The position numbers and the translations under genes were made by a program. A stretch of DNA of 64,000 nucleotides from Marinobacter maritimus (GTDB lineage: Bacteria > Pseudomonadota > Gammaproteobacteria > Pseudomonadales > Oleiphilaceae). The stretch's first letter is position 1, and the number at the start of each line of letters is the position of its first letter. The notes beneath the pieces were generated by a model that was not told the DNA's origin, made no database searches, and worked only from the letters and a program-made list of their open reading frames with translations. Below, one piece after another: positions 1 through 9,122 of the stretch. The DNA is taken from contig NZ_VCGW01000007.1 in NCBI RefSeq assembly GCF_007671675.1, forward strand, positions 60,170 to 124,169, given 5' to 3'.

Positions 1-1743
1 TCACTTGATCGGGCTGAAAGTTTTCTGCTTCTGGGAGGCAGCCTGGCGGTCTTGCTGGCGGCTGTGGCGGTGGCTGTTGCCAGCCGGCAGTACGCGCTAT
101 CCCAGCGCGATACCGTCGCTTTGCTTAAAACTCTGGGTCTCGGCAGCTCCGGGATCGGACAGCTCTATCTGAAACGCCTCGCCCTCTGGGGGGTGACCGG
201 TATGATCGGAGGCCTTCTGGTAGCCGTGCCACTGTTCTGGCTGCTCACCCGCCTCTTGAGCGAGGCTCTGGACAGGCCGGTGGAGTTCCTGCTCGACTCA
301 TCCGCGCTCACGCCGGCATTGCTCACTGCTCTGGTCTCGTTGTTTGCTTTTGCCTATCCGCCCATTCGGCGCCTCAGAAACGTGCCGGCAATGCGCGTAT
401 TACGCAGTCAGCCAGGAGAGACAGGGAGAGAGGCCCTGCCTGATATGCTGATTGCCATCGTCGCTGTGTTCGGCCTTGTGTGGCTGTACGCGGGGGAGCT
501 GTCACTCGTGATCGCCCTGCTCGGCGGCCTTGCGTTGTTGCTGGGCGCTCTTGGCGTACTGGGCTGGCTTCTTGTGGCAACACTGCGAAAGGTTCGCGGT
601 GGAGGACACGCCTGGCGCCTGGCGCTGGTTGGCCTTTATCGCCATCGCCGCGCCAGTCTCTCGCAAATTGCGGTGTTCGCCATGACGCTCATGCTGGCGA
701 CTACGTTGATACTGGTGCGCACCTCCCTGTTGGACGACTGGCAAGCACAGCTTCCCGACGATGCGCCCAATCACTTCCTGATCAATATTGCCCCGGATGC
801 GGTGGACGAGGTTGCCGGCTACTGGGAAGAGCGTGGTCAGCCTTTGGATCAGCTCTACCCCATGGTGCGTGGCCGGCTGACGGAACTGAACGGTCAGCCA
901 GTAAAAGAAGTGGTGAGTAAAGACCAACGGGTAGGGGCTCTTAACCGGGAACTGAACCTGACCTGGATGCCCTCGCTTCCAGCTGACAACTCCATTGTGG
1001 AAGGCAGCTGGTTTGAGGAGGGTCAAAAGGACGGTGTATCCGTAGAGGCAGAACTGGCAGGCAAGCTTGGTTTGGTGCTGGGCGATGAACTTACGTTTAC
1101 CATTGGTTCTGACAAGGTCACCGAAACCGTTACCAGCATTCGCACGGTGCAGTGGGATAGTATGAAGCCCAATTTCTATATGGCTTTCCCACCGGAGGGT
1201 GGCCTTACCAATATGCCTGCCACCTGGATAACCAGCTTTCACCTTCCCCGAGATCGTAAAAGCGAGCTGAATGAGTTCTCCCGGCGCTTCCCGACCGTTT
1301 CCTTGCTTGAAATTGATAACGTTATCGAGCGTATACAGGAGATCGTCCGCCAGGTTACCCAGGCTATAGAAGCGATTCTTGTGCTGATATTGGCAGCGGC
1401 ATTGGTGGTGATGGCGGCAGTTGTCAGCGCCACGCTACAGGATCGTCAAAGGGAAGGGGCGCTCTTGCGTACGCTGGGTGGTCGCCAAAGCCTGCTGGTG
1501 CGCAGCACCATGCTGGAGTTTGCACTTCTTGGTGCATTTGCGGGGATTCTCGGAGTCGCGGCGGCTGAAGCTGCCGTGTGGGCTTTGCAGTTCCGGATGT
1601 TTGAAGGCGCCTTCAGCTGGCATTGGCAAGTTGTTCTGCCTATACCGATCATCAGCGCGGTGGTACTGTCATTGTTCGGACGCTGGCAGTTGAGGCCGGT
1701 GTTGAGCGTTTCACCGATGCTTCTGCTGCGGCGGCTCGAGTAA
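1..1743 (+). CDS. ABC transporter permease, FtsX/YbbP family (5' truncated by window)
   Basis: The frame is open from base 1, so the gene begins outside the window; about 580 C-terminal residues are present and the family is usually 800-850 residues. Visible: a hydrophobic FtsX-type core near the left edge, a further cluster of membrane segments, a long periplasmic domain (about nt 750-1320), and a C-terminal membrane block with the typical RQREGALLRTLGG motif at its start. This is the membrane subunit of a YbbA/YbbP-type exporter, which usually pairs with an ATPase and the esterase TesA; those partners would lie left of the window. The TAA stop is followed by a short gap to a convergent gene. 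Confidence 0.85.
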   Translation, partial: SLDRAESFLLLGGSLAVLLAAVAVAVASRQYALSQRDTVALLKTLGLGSSGIGQLYLKRLALWGVTGMIGGLLVAVPLFWLLTRLLSEALDRPVEFLLDSSALTPALLTALVSLFAFAYPPIRRLRNVPAMRVLRSQPGETGREALPDMLIAIVAVFGLVWLYAGELSLVIALLGGLALLLGALGVLGWLLVATLRKVRGGGHAWRLALVGLYRHRRASLSQIAVFAMTLMLATTLILVRTSLLDDWQAQLPDDAPNHFLINIAPDAVDEVAGYWEERGQPLDQLYPMVRGRLTELNGQPVKEVVSKDQRVGALNRELNLTWMPSLPADNSIVEGSWFEEGQKDGVSVEAELAGKLGLVLGDELTFTIGSDKVTETVTSIRTVQWDSMKPNFYMAFPPEGGLTNMPATWITSFHLPRDRKSELNEFSRRFPTVSLLEIDNVIERIQEIVRQVTQAIEAILVLILAAALVVMAAVVSATLQDRQREGALLRTLGGRQSLLVRSTMLEFALLGAFAGILGVAAAEAAVWALQFRMFEGAFSWHWQVVLPIPIISAVVLSLFGRWQLRPVLSVSPMLLLRRLE

Positions 1744-1774
1744 AGCGTAGATTTCGGTAAGCGGCTATGGCTGC

Positions 1775-2560
1775 TTACCGATAGTTTGCGAGAATGGCGT
1801 TCAGTTCGCCGTTCTCGCGAATACGCGCAAGCTCAGCGTTGAACTTGTCTGCAAAAGCCTGGCTTTCCTTGCGCAGCATCACGCGGAAACCGTAGGAACT
1901 TATTCCCCCGGACGAGATCGTAAACCGCCCCTGCAATCCTTCGTTTTTCAGTATCCACTTGCCCACCAGTAGATTGACTACTGCCGCGTCAAAGCGATCA
2001 CCGTGAAGTAAAAAGATAAACATGTCTCTTTCCCGGGAAACGTCGAAACGCTTGATCGCACCAGACTCAAAGTGCGGTTCCAGCGCCGGATACATGTAAC
2101 CGAGGTGGGTTACTAACGTTTTGGAAAATAGATCTTCGGGTGAATGGTATGTCTTACCGGCGTCTTTGGGCGTAAAGAATACTTCCTGAACCTCCACAAC
2201 CGGTTCTGTAAACAGGAATTTTTCTGGTTGGTGTGTCCATTCCTCAGCCCGTGAGGTGCCGTCGATATAGCCATCCAGCAACATCTGGTCAACGCGTTTG
2301 CGGGGAACCTGTTTTGCAACAATCTGGTACCCAAGGCGCCCCGAAATCAGCGCAACCACGTCCCACATAATACCGGAGGGTTCATTCTGACCCACGATCA
2401 TATAGGGCGGATAACCATTCGGGGAGATGTTGAATCGAAATACCTTCTGGTTGCTCTCGGGGGATGCGCTTGCGCACAACGATAAGGCGAGCAAAGAGAG
2501 CGCGCAGACAAAGCGGCTTGAGGAATCGGTGAACCAACGAAGTTTTTGATGCTTCATCAA
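1775..2560 (-). CDS. Periplasmic solute-binding protein, family 3 type
   Basis: 261 residues. The N-terminus is a long signal peptide (hydrophobic run FVCALSLLALSLCASA, cleavage near residue 33). The mature part begins with the pattern of family 3 binding proteins (YPPYMIVGQNEPSGIMWDVV), which bind amino acids or related small polar ligands. There is no adjacent permease or ATPase, so this is a stand-alone periplasmic binding protein of the kind often found as an orphan sensor or scavenger in marine gammaproteobacteria. The ligand cannot be inferred. It is convergent with the YbbP-type permease. Confidence 0.75.
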   Translation of the reverse strand: MMKHQKLRWFTDSSSRFVCALSLLALSLCASASPESNQKVFRFNISPNGYPPYMIVGQNEPSGIMWDVVALISGRLGYQIVAKQVPRKRVDQMLLDGYIDGTSRAEEWTHQPEKFLFTEPVVEVQEVFFTPKDAGKTYHSPEDLFSKTLVTHLGYMYPALEPHFESGAIKRFDVSRERDMFIFLLHGDRFDAAVVNLLVGKWILKNEGLQGRFTISSGGISSYGFRVMLRKESQAFADKFNAELARIRENGELNAILANYR

Positions 2561-2686
2561 AAGAGACTCGCTGCGGGGAATGCTGTCCTTGAAAGAACTG
2601 ATCCGGCTCTATTCCTGCCAGAAAAACCAATAATGTTACCCGGTTGGCCGACAAATTCAAGGATTTGAAAGTAATGTTCTGTGACC

Positions 2687-2710
2687 AAAAAAAAGGCCCT
2701 GTTAAGGGCC
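2687..2710 (-). terminator. Rho-independent terminator of the Fe-ADH gene
   Basis: On the minus strand a perfect 6-bp stem GGCCCT/AGGGCC with loop TAAC is followed directly by eight T. It sits 23 bases past the stop of the iron-dependent alcohol dehydrogenase and points the same way. Confidence 0.9.
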
Positions 2711-2732
2711 CTGTTCGCTGAACTCAGGTGTT

Positions 2733-3920
2733 TCAGGCCCAGGCGCGCTGCAGAACCGCACGGGCGTCCTTCAGAGTTACCTCTTTTGGATTGAACATGA
2801 TGGAGCCGTCGTCCAGAGCCATTTCCGCAATAGCGTCGAGTTGGTCTTCGGTCACCTTGTCTGTTTCTTTCAGTGTGCGTGGCAGCTGACAACGCTTGTA
2901 AAGCGCGTCCCGTAGCTTACGCAGAGCTGAAATGCTGGCCTCCGCGCGGCGGCTGGCAGGCGTGGCGGCGTATATCTCAGGCCCTTCCAGATACAGCAGC
3001 AGCTCGCCCAGCGGCTCGCGAATAGTTTCAAGGTTGTACTCAAGTACGTAGGGCAAATACAGGCTCATGCACATGCCATGGGGCAAGTGGCAGATAGCGC
3101 CAGTAGCGTGGCCAAGGGAGTGCACCAATCCAACCATGGAGTTGGAAAACGCAATGCCCGCCATAGTGGATGCCTGTGCCAGTTCCAGCCTGCCGTCGTT
3201 GTCTTTCGGGTTGTCCATGACCTGCAGCAGCGACTGGCTGACTTTCTTGATCGCCGCCGTGGCGTAAGCATCACTCAGCGGATTTTTTGCCATGCAGGTA
3301 AAGGATTCAACCGCGTGGGTCATGGCATCCATAGCAGTTGCTGCCGTAATGTGGGGCGGTAACGTCAGCGTCATGCGCGGGTCGATAATCGCCGCGTTGG
3401 GCAGCAGGAAAGATGAAGAGAAAGGCAGTTTTACGCCTTTTTTCTCGTCTGTAATCACCGCAACAGAAGTGACTTCCGAACCGGTTCCTGCGGTTGTGGG
3501 CACGACAAAGAACGGCTTGAGCGGTTGCTTGATCACGCCAGCACCCGTGTATTTGGCAATGTCCGTACCGCCTTCAGAAACCAGAATATTCACCGCTTTG
3601 CCGGTGTCGATGGCTGAGCCACCCCCAATGGCGATAATGGAATCGCACTTTTCCTTACGGTAAATAGCGGCGATATCACGAACGACAGTCGTTGAGGAAT
3701 CCGGCGGCACATCGTCGTAAATGCTGATGATGTCCAGACCGCTCTCTTCGCAAGCTGCGATCACGGGGTCCAGCAGGCCCGCGGCACGAACGCCCTTGTC
3801 GGTTATGATCATCGGGCGCTTGGCCGCCAACCCGGTCAATTCGTAAGGAATATGTTCAAGGGCGGCTTTGCCGGCAATAACCTTAACCGGGCAGAAGAAC
3901 TCATAGTAAGTGTTGGTCAT
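2733..3920 (-). CDS. Iron-containing alcohol dehydrogenase
   Basis: 395 residues, the normal length for group III Fe-ADHs, which oxidise alcohols or reduce aldehydes with NAD(P). The nucleotide-binding motif GGGSAIDTGKA is near residue 100, TTAGTGSEVTSVAVI near 145, and the metal-ligand region contains DAMTHAVES and HSLGHATGAICHLPHG with the expected histidines. The start codon touches the stop of the upstream SCP2-like gene (shared base 3920), so the two are translationally coupled. The substrate is not predictable; an aldehyde or alcohol from lipid metabolism would fit the coupling to a lipid-binding-type protein. Confidence 0.9.
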   Translation of the reverse strand: MTNTYYEFFCPVKVIAGKAALEHIPYELTGLAAKRPMIITDKGVRAAGLLDPVIAACEESGLDIISIYDDVPPDSSTTVVRDIAAIYRKEKCDSIIAIGGGSAIDTGKAVNILVSEGGTDIAKYTGAGVIKQPLKPFFVVPTTAGTGSEVTSVAVITDEKKGVKLPFSSSFLLPNAAIIDPRMTLTLPPHITAATAMDAMTHAVESFTCMAKNPLSDAYATAAIKKVSQSLLQVMDNPKDNDGRLELAQASTMAGIAFSNSMVGLVHSLGHATGAICHLPHGMCMSLYLPYVLEYNLETIREPLGELLLYLEGPEIYAATPASRRAEASISALRKLRDALYKRCQLPRTLKETDKVTEDQLDAIAEMALDDGSIMFNPKEVTLKDARAVLQRAWA

Positions 3921-4474
3921 TATGCTCTCGCTGACTGGACAAAGTGAGTGGCAACCTTCAGGTAAATTTGGGCGGCACTGATCAGTTTTTCCGGGAGTTG
4001 AAGATTTTCCGGGTATTCTTTCACTGCGCGCTTGGCAATGATCTTCGGCAGAATGAAGGACTCAAGCCGGTTGAGCACGCGGGTCATACGCACTGCATAG
4101 CTCACATCGCCATCTACCAGCATGCGGTCGTTGGCAAATGCGACGGAGGTTTTCTCCTGGAACGACAGAACCAGAAAGGCGTGAGCAAGATGTTTGAACC
4201 GGATAGAAACATCCACCGGTCGGGGAGCCGAATCGCCATGGTAGTGGAAGCGGCCTTCGCCGACGTGTTCCACAATCAGTTTCGAGCCGTCGGGCATCAC
4301 CATCATTTCAAACAGGAACCCTTTCGGCAGCGCTTTCGCTTCTGCTTGCACCTCGCTATCAACCTCACTGACCGCCTGAAGAGCCCGCCCCATAACCTGG
4401 AACATCAGCTCTACATACAGACGTCGCGCCTGAGAGGCCATAGGCTGGATACGTTTTGCTAACATGTCCTTCAC
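3920..4474 (-). CDS. SCP2-like lipid-binding domain protein
   Basis: 184 residues, with no signal peptide and no membrane segment. The central part (about residues 50-125) has the alternating beta-strand pattern and glycines of SCP2/sterol-carrier-like folds (MPDGSKLIVEHVGEGRFHYHG, then a loop and KTSVAFANDRMLVDGDVSYA). The assignment is by pattern only and is tentative. It is co-transcribed with and overlaps the following Fe-ADH gene, suggesting it delivers or senses a hydrophobic substrate of that enzyme. The RBS upstream of the ATG is AGGTGAAGG-like. Confidence 0.5.
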   Translation of the reverse strand: MKDMLAKRIQPMASQARRLYVELMFQVMGRALQAVSEVDSEVQAEAKALPKGFLFEMMVMPDGSKLIVEHVGEGRFHYHGDSAPRPVDVSIRFKHLAHAFLVLSFQEKTSVAFANDRMLVDGDVSYAVRMTRVLNRLESFILPKIIAKRAVKEYPENLQLPEKLISAAQIYLKVATHFVQSARA

Positions 4475-4580
4475 CTGAATCTGGTTATTGATATCTGATT
4501 TTTAGAGTTATTGCTCTAGAAGTCAATGTCCATAATGACGTTAAATCTGTGCTTCACCTGCGAACTAATGACCGCAAATG

Positions 4581-4615
4581 AAAAAAGGCCGAAATCTGCT
4601 GGATTTCGGCCTTTT
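4581..4615. terminator. Bidirectional terminator
   Basis: A perfect 10-bp inverted repeat, GGCCGAAATC / GATTTCGGCC, with loop TGCTG is flanked by A6 on the left and T5 on the right. It can terminate the leftward M48 peptidase gene just to its right. Confidence 0.9.
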
Positions 4616-4636
4616 TGGACTTATCATTTCCGGGCT

Positions 4637-5914
4637 TTACTGGGTAAGCGCGGCCAGCTTTTGCCGGGCCTCTTCAGCAACAGCGCCAGTGGATTCCGCT
4701 GCTGTGCTGTAATAAGCGACGGCTTCCTTCAGGTTGTTTTCTTTCACCGCAATGTCTCCCAGGCGCAGGAAGGCAATTGAAGTGGGTACGACCTCATTGG
4801 CCCGCGACAGATTTTCCCGGGCTTTATCGAGATTGTTGAGCTTCAGTGCAGACAAGCCGTTGTGCAGGCGGTACATAAACATTTCGGGGTACAGGGACAC
4901 CGCCTTGTCGAAATCAGCCGAGGCCTTGTCATGTTTGTCTTGTTCCTGATAGATGCGCCCGCGCAAGGAGTAGAACATGGCCTCACGGGGCAGCAATTTG
5001 ATGGCCTCGTTGACTTTATCAAGCGCCGCGCTCATATCGCCATTCGAGGCAAGCTCCATGGCCTGGTCGTGGGCATCGTAGGCGGGCTGAACCGCGCGTA
5101 GAGTAGCGGTTTTCTTTTTATAGACGTCTGCTCCGCGGTAGCCACCGGCGCCTATCTCCGCGACCAGTTCGCTGTTTTCCCGAACACGCTTGGCTGAAGG
5201 TGGGTGAGTAGCAAAAAGGCCATCTACAAATCCCGCTTGCTGGCCCTTGGACAGCTCCAGAAAAATCTCCTGAAGTTCCACGGCCGCTTGTGGATCGTAA
5301 CCGGCTTCCTTCATATAAATAATGCCGTAATGATCTGATTCCAGTTCGTCTCCCTGGCCGTATTGCGCCAGAGCAAGCTGTGCCCCCACCGCAGCGCCAC
5401 CCATAAGCAGGCCAGCCCATTCATTATCCGAAAGCGCAAAACCCAAACCAGCCACGCCAGCGCTTATCAGCATCCCTTGTTGCATGCGTTGAACACTGTG
5501 TCGCGCGGCCGCATGAACAATCTCGTGCCCAAGTACAGAAGCAAGCTGTGCCTCATCGTCAAATTTGGTCAGCAGGCCCCTGTTCACGGCAATCTTGCCC
5601 CCGGGAAGTGCCCAGGCGTTGGGGACACTGCTGTTCAGAACCACGAATTCGTAGGGTAGGTCGGGGCGGTCACTCACCTTGGCCAGCTTCTGGCCAACCT
5701 CTCTGACATATAGCGTCAGCTCAGGATCTATGTAGAATTGCCCGCCCTGAGTCTGTTGAGTGGGCGTATACTGTTCGGCACCCATGGCGAGCTCCTGACC
5801 TTCTCCAATCAGGGAAAGCTGCCTCTCGCCGGTTACCGGGTTTACAGAGCACCCGACAAGCAGCAGCATAAGCGCCATAACCGGGAAATAGCGTAGCAAG
5901 ACGGCGTTAGTCAC
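4637..5914 (-). CDS. M48 family metalloprotease with TPR repeats (BepA/YfgC-like), lipoprotein
   Basis: 425 residues. The signal peptide ends in a lipobox LLVGC (Cys22), which implies a lipid-anchored periplasmic protein, although E. coli BepA itself is soluble. The zinc motif HEIVH is at residues 130-134, and the third ligand lies in the DELESDHYG motif. A run of TPR-like helices (GRIYQEQDKHDKASADFDKAV and following) fills the C-terminal third. Known relatives degrade or chaperone mis-assembled outer-membrane proteins such as LptD. It is divergently transcribed from the hotdog thioesterase pair and terminated by the hairpin just downstream. Confidence 0.88.
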   Translation of the reverse strand: MTNAVLLRYFPVMALMLLLVGCSVNPVTGERQLSLIGEGQELAMGAEQYTPTQQTQGGQFYIDPELTLYVREVGQKLAKVSDRPDLPYEFVVLNSSVPNAWALPGGKIAVNRGLLTKFDDEAQLASVLGHEIVHAAARHSVQRMQQGMLISAGVAGLGFALSDNEWAGLLMGGAAVGAQLALAQYGQGDELESDHYGIIYMKEAGYDPQAAVELQEIFLELSKGQQAGFVDGLFATHPPSAKRVRENSELVAEIGAGGYRGADVYKKKTATLRAVQPAYDAHDQAMELASNGDMSAALDKVNEAIKLLPREAMFYSLRGRIYQEQDKHDKASADFDKAVSLYPEMFMYRLHNGLSALKLNNLDKARENLSRANEVVPTSIAFLRLGDIAVKENNLKEAVAYYSTAAESTGAVAEEARQKLAALTQ

Positions 5915-6020
5915 TCTCGACTCCTGTAATTAAATGGCAGAAACGTATAATTGCACGGCTGCAGCCGGCTTTAAATACCGGCGGCGCAAAACCAACACTC
6001 GAACCACAGGTTTGCTTTGA

Positions 6021-6491
6021 ATGGACGATAAAATCCGAGCCGACCGGGTAACCCGGTTTATCGAAACACTCAACCAGGCCAGAGAGCTTGGGTTGTCTGT
6101 TATAGAGACCACCGAGTTTAGCCTGACCCTGTGCCTTCCATACAGTGATCGCATCATCGGCAACCCCGATACCGGCGTTATTCACGGGGGCGCTATCACA
6201 ACACTGATGGACACCACATCCGGCTCGGTCATGCTGGGCGCCATGGATGTTTTCGAGCTGTGTCCAACGTTGGACTTGCGGGTCGACTACATGCGCCCAG
6301 CCGAGCCACGTAAGCCCGTGTATGCCCGCGCCGAAGTTTACAAAATGACCCGCAACATCATATTCACCCGATGCGAAGCCTATCAGGAAGGTGGCGAAAC
6401 CGTCGCAAACTGCGTGGGGACCTTCATGCGCATCGGCCCCGACGCGCTGCCAAAAGCCTATCGCGAAAAAATCACTGGAGGCCCGGTATGA
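6021..6491 (+). CDS. Hotdog-fold thioesterase, PaaI family (first of pair)
   Basis: 156 residues with a single hotdog domain. The signature NPDTGVIHGGAITTLMDTTSG (about residues 50-70) carries the HGG motif preceding the central helix, typical of PaaI/YbgC-type acyl-CoA thioesterases; the Asp in the helix is the likely catalytic residue. The stop overlaps the start of the second hotdog gene by ATGA, so the two form a translationally coupled pair and may make a heteromeric enzyme. Confidence 0.85.
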   Translation: MDDKIRADRVTRFIETLNQARELGLSVIETTEFSLTLCLPYSDRIIGNPDTGVIHGGAITTLMDTTSGSVMLGAMDVFELCPTLDLRVDYMRPAEPRKPVYARAEVYKMTRNIIFTRCEAYQEGGETVANCVGTFMRIGPDALPKAYREKITGGPV

Positions 6492-6922
6492 CCGATCCGG
6501 AAATTCTGCGCTACACCCGCGACACCGGTGATTTCTCCCGATTGATCACCAGCATTCCCTACGCATCTTTTATCGGTTTGCAATGTGATCAGTTCGGCGA
6601 TGACCTCATCTTCCGCCTGCCAGCAAAAGACCAAAATCTGGGCAACCCGATCCTGCCGTCCATCCACGGCGGCGTGATCGGCGGCTTCATGGAACTGTCA
6701 GCTGCGATTTACCTCATGCTGGCTCAGGAAACCATCCGCATGCCGCGCATCGTCAACTTCTCCCTGGATTACCTGCGCGCCGGTCTCGACCGCGAAACCT
6801 ACGCAGAGTGCCAGCTCACCCGCCAGGGAAACCGCGTAGCAAACGTAATGATCACCGCCTGGCAGAAGTCTCGCTCCAAGCCCATCTCGACCGCACGAGC
6901 GCACTTCTTGTTAGAAGACTAA
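6488..6922 (+). CDS. Hotdog-fold thioesterase-like protein (second of pair)
   Basis: 144 residues from the ATG inside the ATGA overlap with the upstream gene; a longer in-frame ORF starting at 6371 lies wholly inside the first gene and is rejected. It has the same fold signature (SIHGGVIGGFMELSAAIYLML, about residues 58-78), with Glu where the first protein has Asp. Tandem paralogous hotdog genes of this kind are common in Marinobacter-like genomes. The function is acyl-CoA hydrolysis or a structural partner in a heterotetramer; the substrate is unknown. Confidence 0.82.
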   Translation: MTDPEILRYTRDTGDFSRLITSIPYASFIGLQCDQFGDDLIFRLPAKDQNLGNPILPSIHGGVIGGFMELSAAIYLMLAQETIRMPRIVNFSLDYLRAGLDRETYAECQLTRQGNRVANVMITAWQKSRSKPISTARAHFLLED

Positions 6923-6935
6923 TCCGCTTTCCACT

Positions 6936-6956
6936 CCGGGGCTTGAAATGCCCCGG
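6936..6956 (+). terminator. Hairpin after the hotdog pair
   Basis: A perfect 7-bp stem CCGGGGC / GCCCCGG with loop TTGAAAT lies 14 bases past the stop. It has no T-run, so it is either a weak or Rho-assisted terminator or coincidental; it overlaps the -35-like element of the htpG promoter candidate. Confidence 0.4.
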
Positions 6957-6969
6957 CACGCCCCCACTT
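6942..6969 (+). promoter_or_regulatory. Sigma-32-like heat-shock promoter for htpG
   Basis: CTTGAAA at 6942-6948 and CCCCACTT at 6962-6969 are separated by 13 bases. The known sigma-32 consensus is CTTGAAA, N11-16, CCCCATNT; the match is 7/7 and 6/7 informative positions. htpG is a classic heat-shock gene, so the position is right. Transcription would begin near 6976 and give a leader of about 250 bases. Confidence 0.6.
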
Positions 6970-7000
6970 TTCCAGCATGACTAGTTCCCAAGTCGGATGA

Positions 7001-7188
7001 CGCGGGAGCGAAGGGCTTTCCAAAACCGTACGGAGCCAAGGGTGAAGAGCGAAAGCTCTTCACGGGCTGGCCAAGGACGGCCAGCCCAGGACTTTCACTG
7101 CGACGCAGGAGCAATAAGCAGTGAAAGGTGGAGCCGAGCGTACACGGACGTATTAACAGCGTGTTTTGGAAAGCCCTTCGCTCTCGTG
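7001..7188 (+). ncRNA. Multi-hairpin structured leader element upstream of htpG
   Basis: A perfect 21-bp inverted repeat (7006-7026 with 7163-7183), extendable by five pairs including G-U to 7001/7188, closes a multibranch loop. Three perfect hairpins lie inside: 7042-7050/7055-7063 (GAAA tetraloop), 7064-7072/7079-7087 and 7092-7101/7118-7127. The layout is a cloverleaf of about 188 nt ending about 22 nt before the htpG Shine-Dalgarno (AGGAG, 7211). It could be a leader RNA (thermometer or attenuator) or an intergenic palindromic repeat; the sequence alone does not decide. Confidence 0.55.
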
Positions 7189-7224
7189 TCCCCCCGCACA
7201 TGTTCCATGCAGGAGAGACAATAA

Positions 7225-9117
7225 ATGACGGTTGAAACGCAAAAAGAAACTCTGGGTTTTCAGACCGAAGTAAAGCAACTACTTCACCTGATGATCCATT
7301 CCCTGTACTCAAACAAGGAAATCTTCCTCCGCGAACTGATTTCCAACGCATCTGATGCCGAAGACAAACTGCGCTTCGCCGCACTGAAAGACGACAGCCT
7401 CTACGAAGGCGACTCAGAGCTGCAAATCCGCCTCGACTTCGATAAAGAAGCTAACACCATCACCCTGGCCGACAACGGCATCGGCATGACCCGTGACGAC
7501 GTGGTACAGAACCTCGGCACCATCGCCCGCTCAGGTACCGCAGAATTCCTGCAGCAGCTCTCCGGCGACGAAAAGAAAGACAGCAAACTGATCGGCCAGT
7601 TTGGCGTTGGCTTTTATTCCGCCTTCATCGTTGCCGACAAAGTAGACGTATTCACTCGCCGTGCAGGCGCGCCCGTGGAAGAGGGCGTGCACTGGCAATC
7701 GGCCGGCGACGGCGAATTTACCATCGAGCAGGTTGCTCGCGAAAAACGCGGCACCGAAATCGTTATTCACCTGAAGCCAGACGCCACCGAATTTGCTGAC
7801 GGCTTCCGCCTGCGCAACCTGGTGAAGAAGTACTCTGACCATATCTCCTTCCCGGTAGTCATGAAATCCGAGCCGACCGAAGAAGGCGAAGAGAGCAAAG
7901 ACGAAACTGTTAACGACGCAACAGCGCTGTGGACTCTGCCCCGTACCGAAATCAAAGACGAGGAATACAAAGAGTTCTACAAGCACATTGCGCACGACTT
8001 TGAAGACCCGCTGACCTGGTCCCACAACAAAGTGGAAGGCAAGCTCGATTACACCAGCCTGCTGTACATCCCGGCCCGCGCACCCTTTGATATGTACAAC
8101 CGTGACGCGCCCCGTGGCCTGAAGCTTTACGTTCAGCGCGTATTCATCATGGACGACGCAGAGCAGTTCCTGCCGTTGTACCTGCGCTTTGCAAAAGGCG
8201 TGGTGGATTCCAACGATCTGTCACTGAACGTCTCCCGCGAGATCCTGCAGAACGACGCCACTGTGGACAGCATCCGCACTGCTGCCACCAAGCGTGTGCT
8301 GGATATGCTCTCAAAGCTGGCCAAGAAAGATGCCGATGCCTACCAGAAATTCTGGGGCGAGTTTGGCGCTGTGCTCAAAGAAGGCCCGGCGGAAGATTTC
8401 AGCAACCGCGAAAAAATCGCCGGCCTGCTGCGCTTTGCGACCACACTCACTGGTGAAAGCACCCAGAATGTGTCTCTTGACCAGTACATCGAGCGCATGA
8501 AAGAAGGTCAGAACAAGATCTACTATATCACCGCTGATAACTTCATGGCCGCCAAGAGCAGCCCGCATCTGGAAGTCTTCCGCAAGAAAGGCATCGAAGT
8601 GCTGATCCTCTCTGATCGTATTGACGAGTGGATGATGGGTTACCTGAACGAATATGACAGCAAGTCATTCCAGGACGTTGCTCGTGGCGATCTTGATCTT
8701 GGTGAAGTGGAAACCGAAGAAGACAAGAAACACAAGGAAGAAGCAGCCGAAGAGCATAAAGACTTGCTTGAACGCATCAAAACAGCACTCACTGACCGGG
8801 TTCAGGAAGTGCGGGTAACCAACCGCCTTACCGATTCACCGGCGTGTCTGGTAACGGGCGACTTTGATATGGGCGCCCAGATGAAGAAGATCATGGAAGC
8901 GGCGGGCCAGAAGGTTCCGGACAGCAAGCCAATCTTTGAAATCAACGTGGACCACCCGCTGGTTCAGCGCCTTGAAAGCGAGAAGGGCGATGAGCGCTTC
9001 AACGAACTCTCTGCAGTGCTTCTGGATCAGGCTACATTAGCCAGCGGCGAACAGCTGCAGGATCCGGGCGCCTACGTAACCCGCCTGAACCGTCTGTTGC
9101 TGGAATTGGCTAACTAA
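7225..9117 (+). CDS. htpG: Molecular chaperone HtpG (Hsp90)
   Basis: 630 residues, the normal bacterial Hsp90 length. The N-terminal GHKL ATPase domain is clear: FLRELISNASDAEDKLRF (with the catalytic Glu), DNGIGM, and GQFGVGFYSAF for the ATP lid. The middle domain motif LYVQRVFI and the C-terminal dimerisation region follow. It is a cytoplasmic ATP-dependent folding chaperone. The start is supported by AGGAG nine bases upstream. Expression is probably heat-inducible from the sigma-32-like promoter at 6942, with a long structured leader between promoter and start. Confidence 0.97.
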   Translation: MTVETQKETLGFQTEVKQLLHLMIHSLYSNKEIFLRELISNASDAEDKLRFAALKDDSLYEGDSELQIRLDFDKEANTITLADNGIGMTRDDVVQNLGTIARSGTAEFLQQLSGDEKKDSKLIGQFGVGFYSAFIVADKVDVFTRRAGAPVEEGVHWQSAGDGEFTIEQVAREKRGTEIVIHLKPDATEFADGFRLRNLVKKYSDHISFPVVMKSEPTEEGEESKDETVNDATALWTLPRTEIKDEEYKEFYKHIAHDFEDPLTWSHNKVEGKLDYTSLLYIPARAPFDMYNRDAPRGLKLYVQRVFIMDDAEQFLPLYLRFAKGVVDSNDLSLNVSREILQNDATVDSIRTAATKRVLDMLSKLAKKDADAYQKFWGEFGAVLKEGPAEDFSNREKIAGLLRFATTLTGESTQNVSLDQYIERMKEGQNKIYYITADNFMAAKSSPHLEVFRKKGIEVLILSDRIDEWMMGYLNEYDSKSFQDVARGDLDLGEVETEEDKKHKEEAAEEHKDLLERIKTALTDRVQEVRVTNRLTDSPACLVTGDFDMGAQMKKIMEAAGQKVPDSKPIFEINVDHPLVQRLESEKGDERFNELSAVLLDQATLASGEQLQDPGAYVTRLNRLLLELAN

Positions 9118-9122
9118 GCCCT

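Noticed and set aside
502..1242. Long minus-strand open frame opposite the YbbP-type permease
   Set aside because: Antisense shadow of a well-supported coding region, with no domain pattern or ribosome site.
6371..6487. Extended start of the second hotdog gene
   Set aside because: Lies entirely in the first hotdog gene; the ATGA overlap at 6488 is the natural start.
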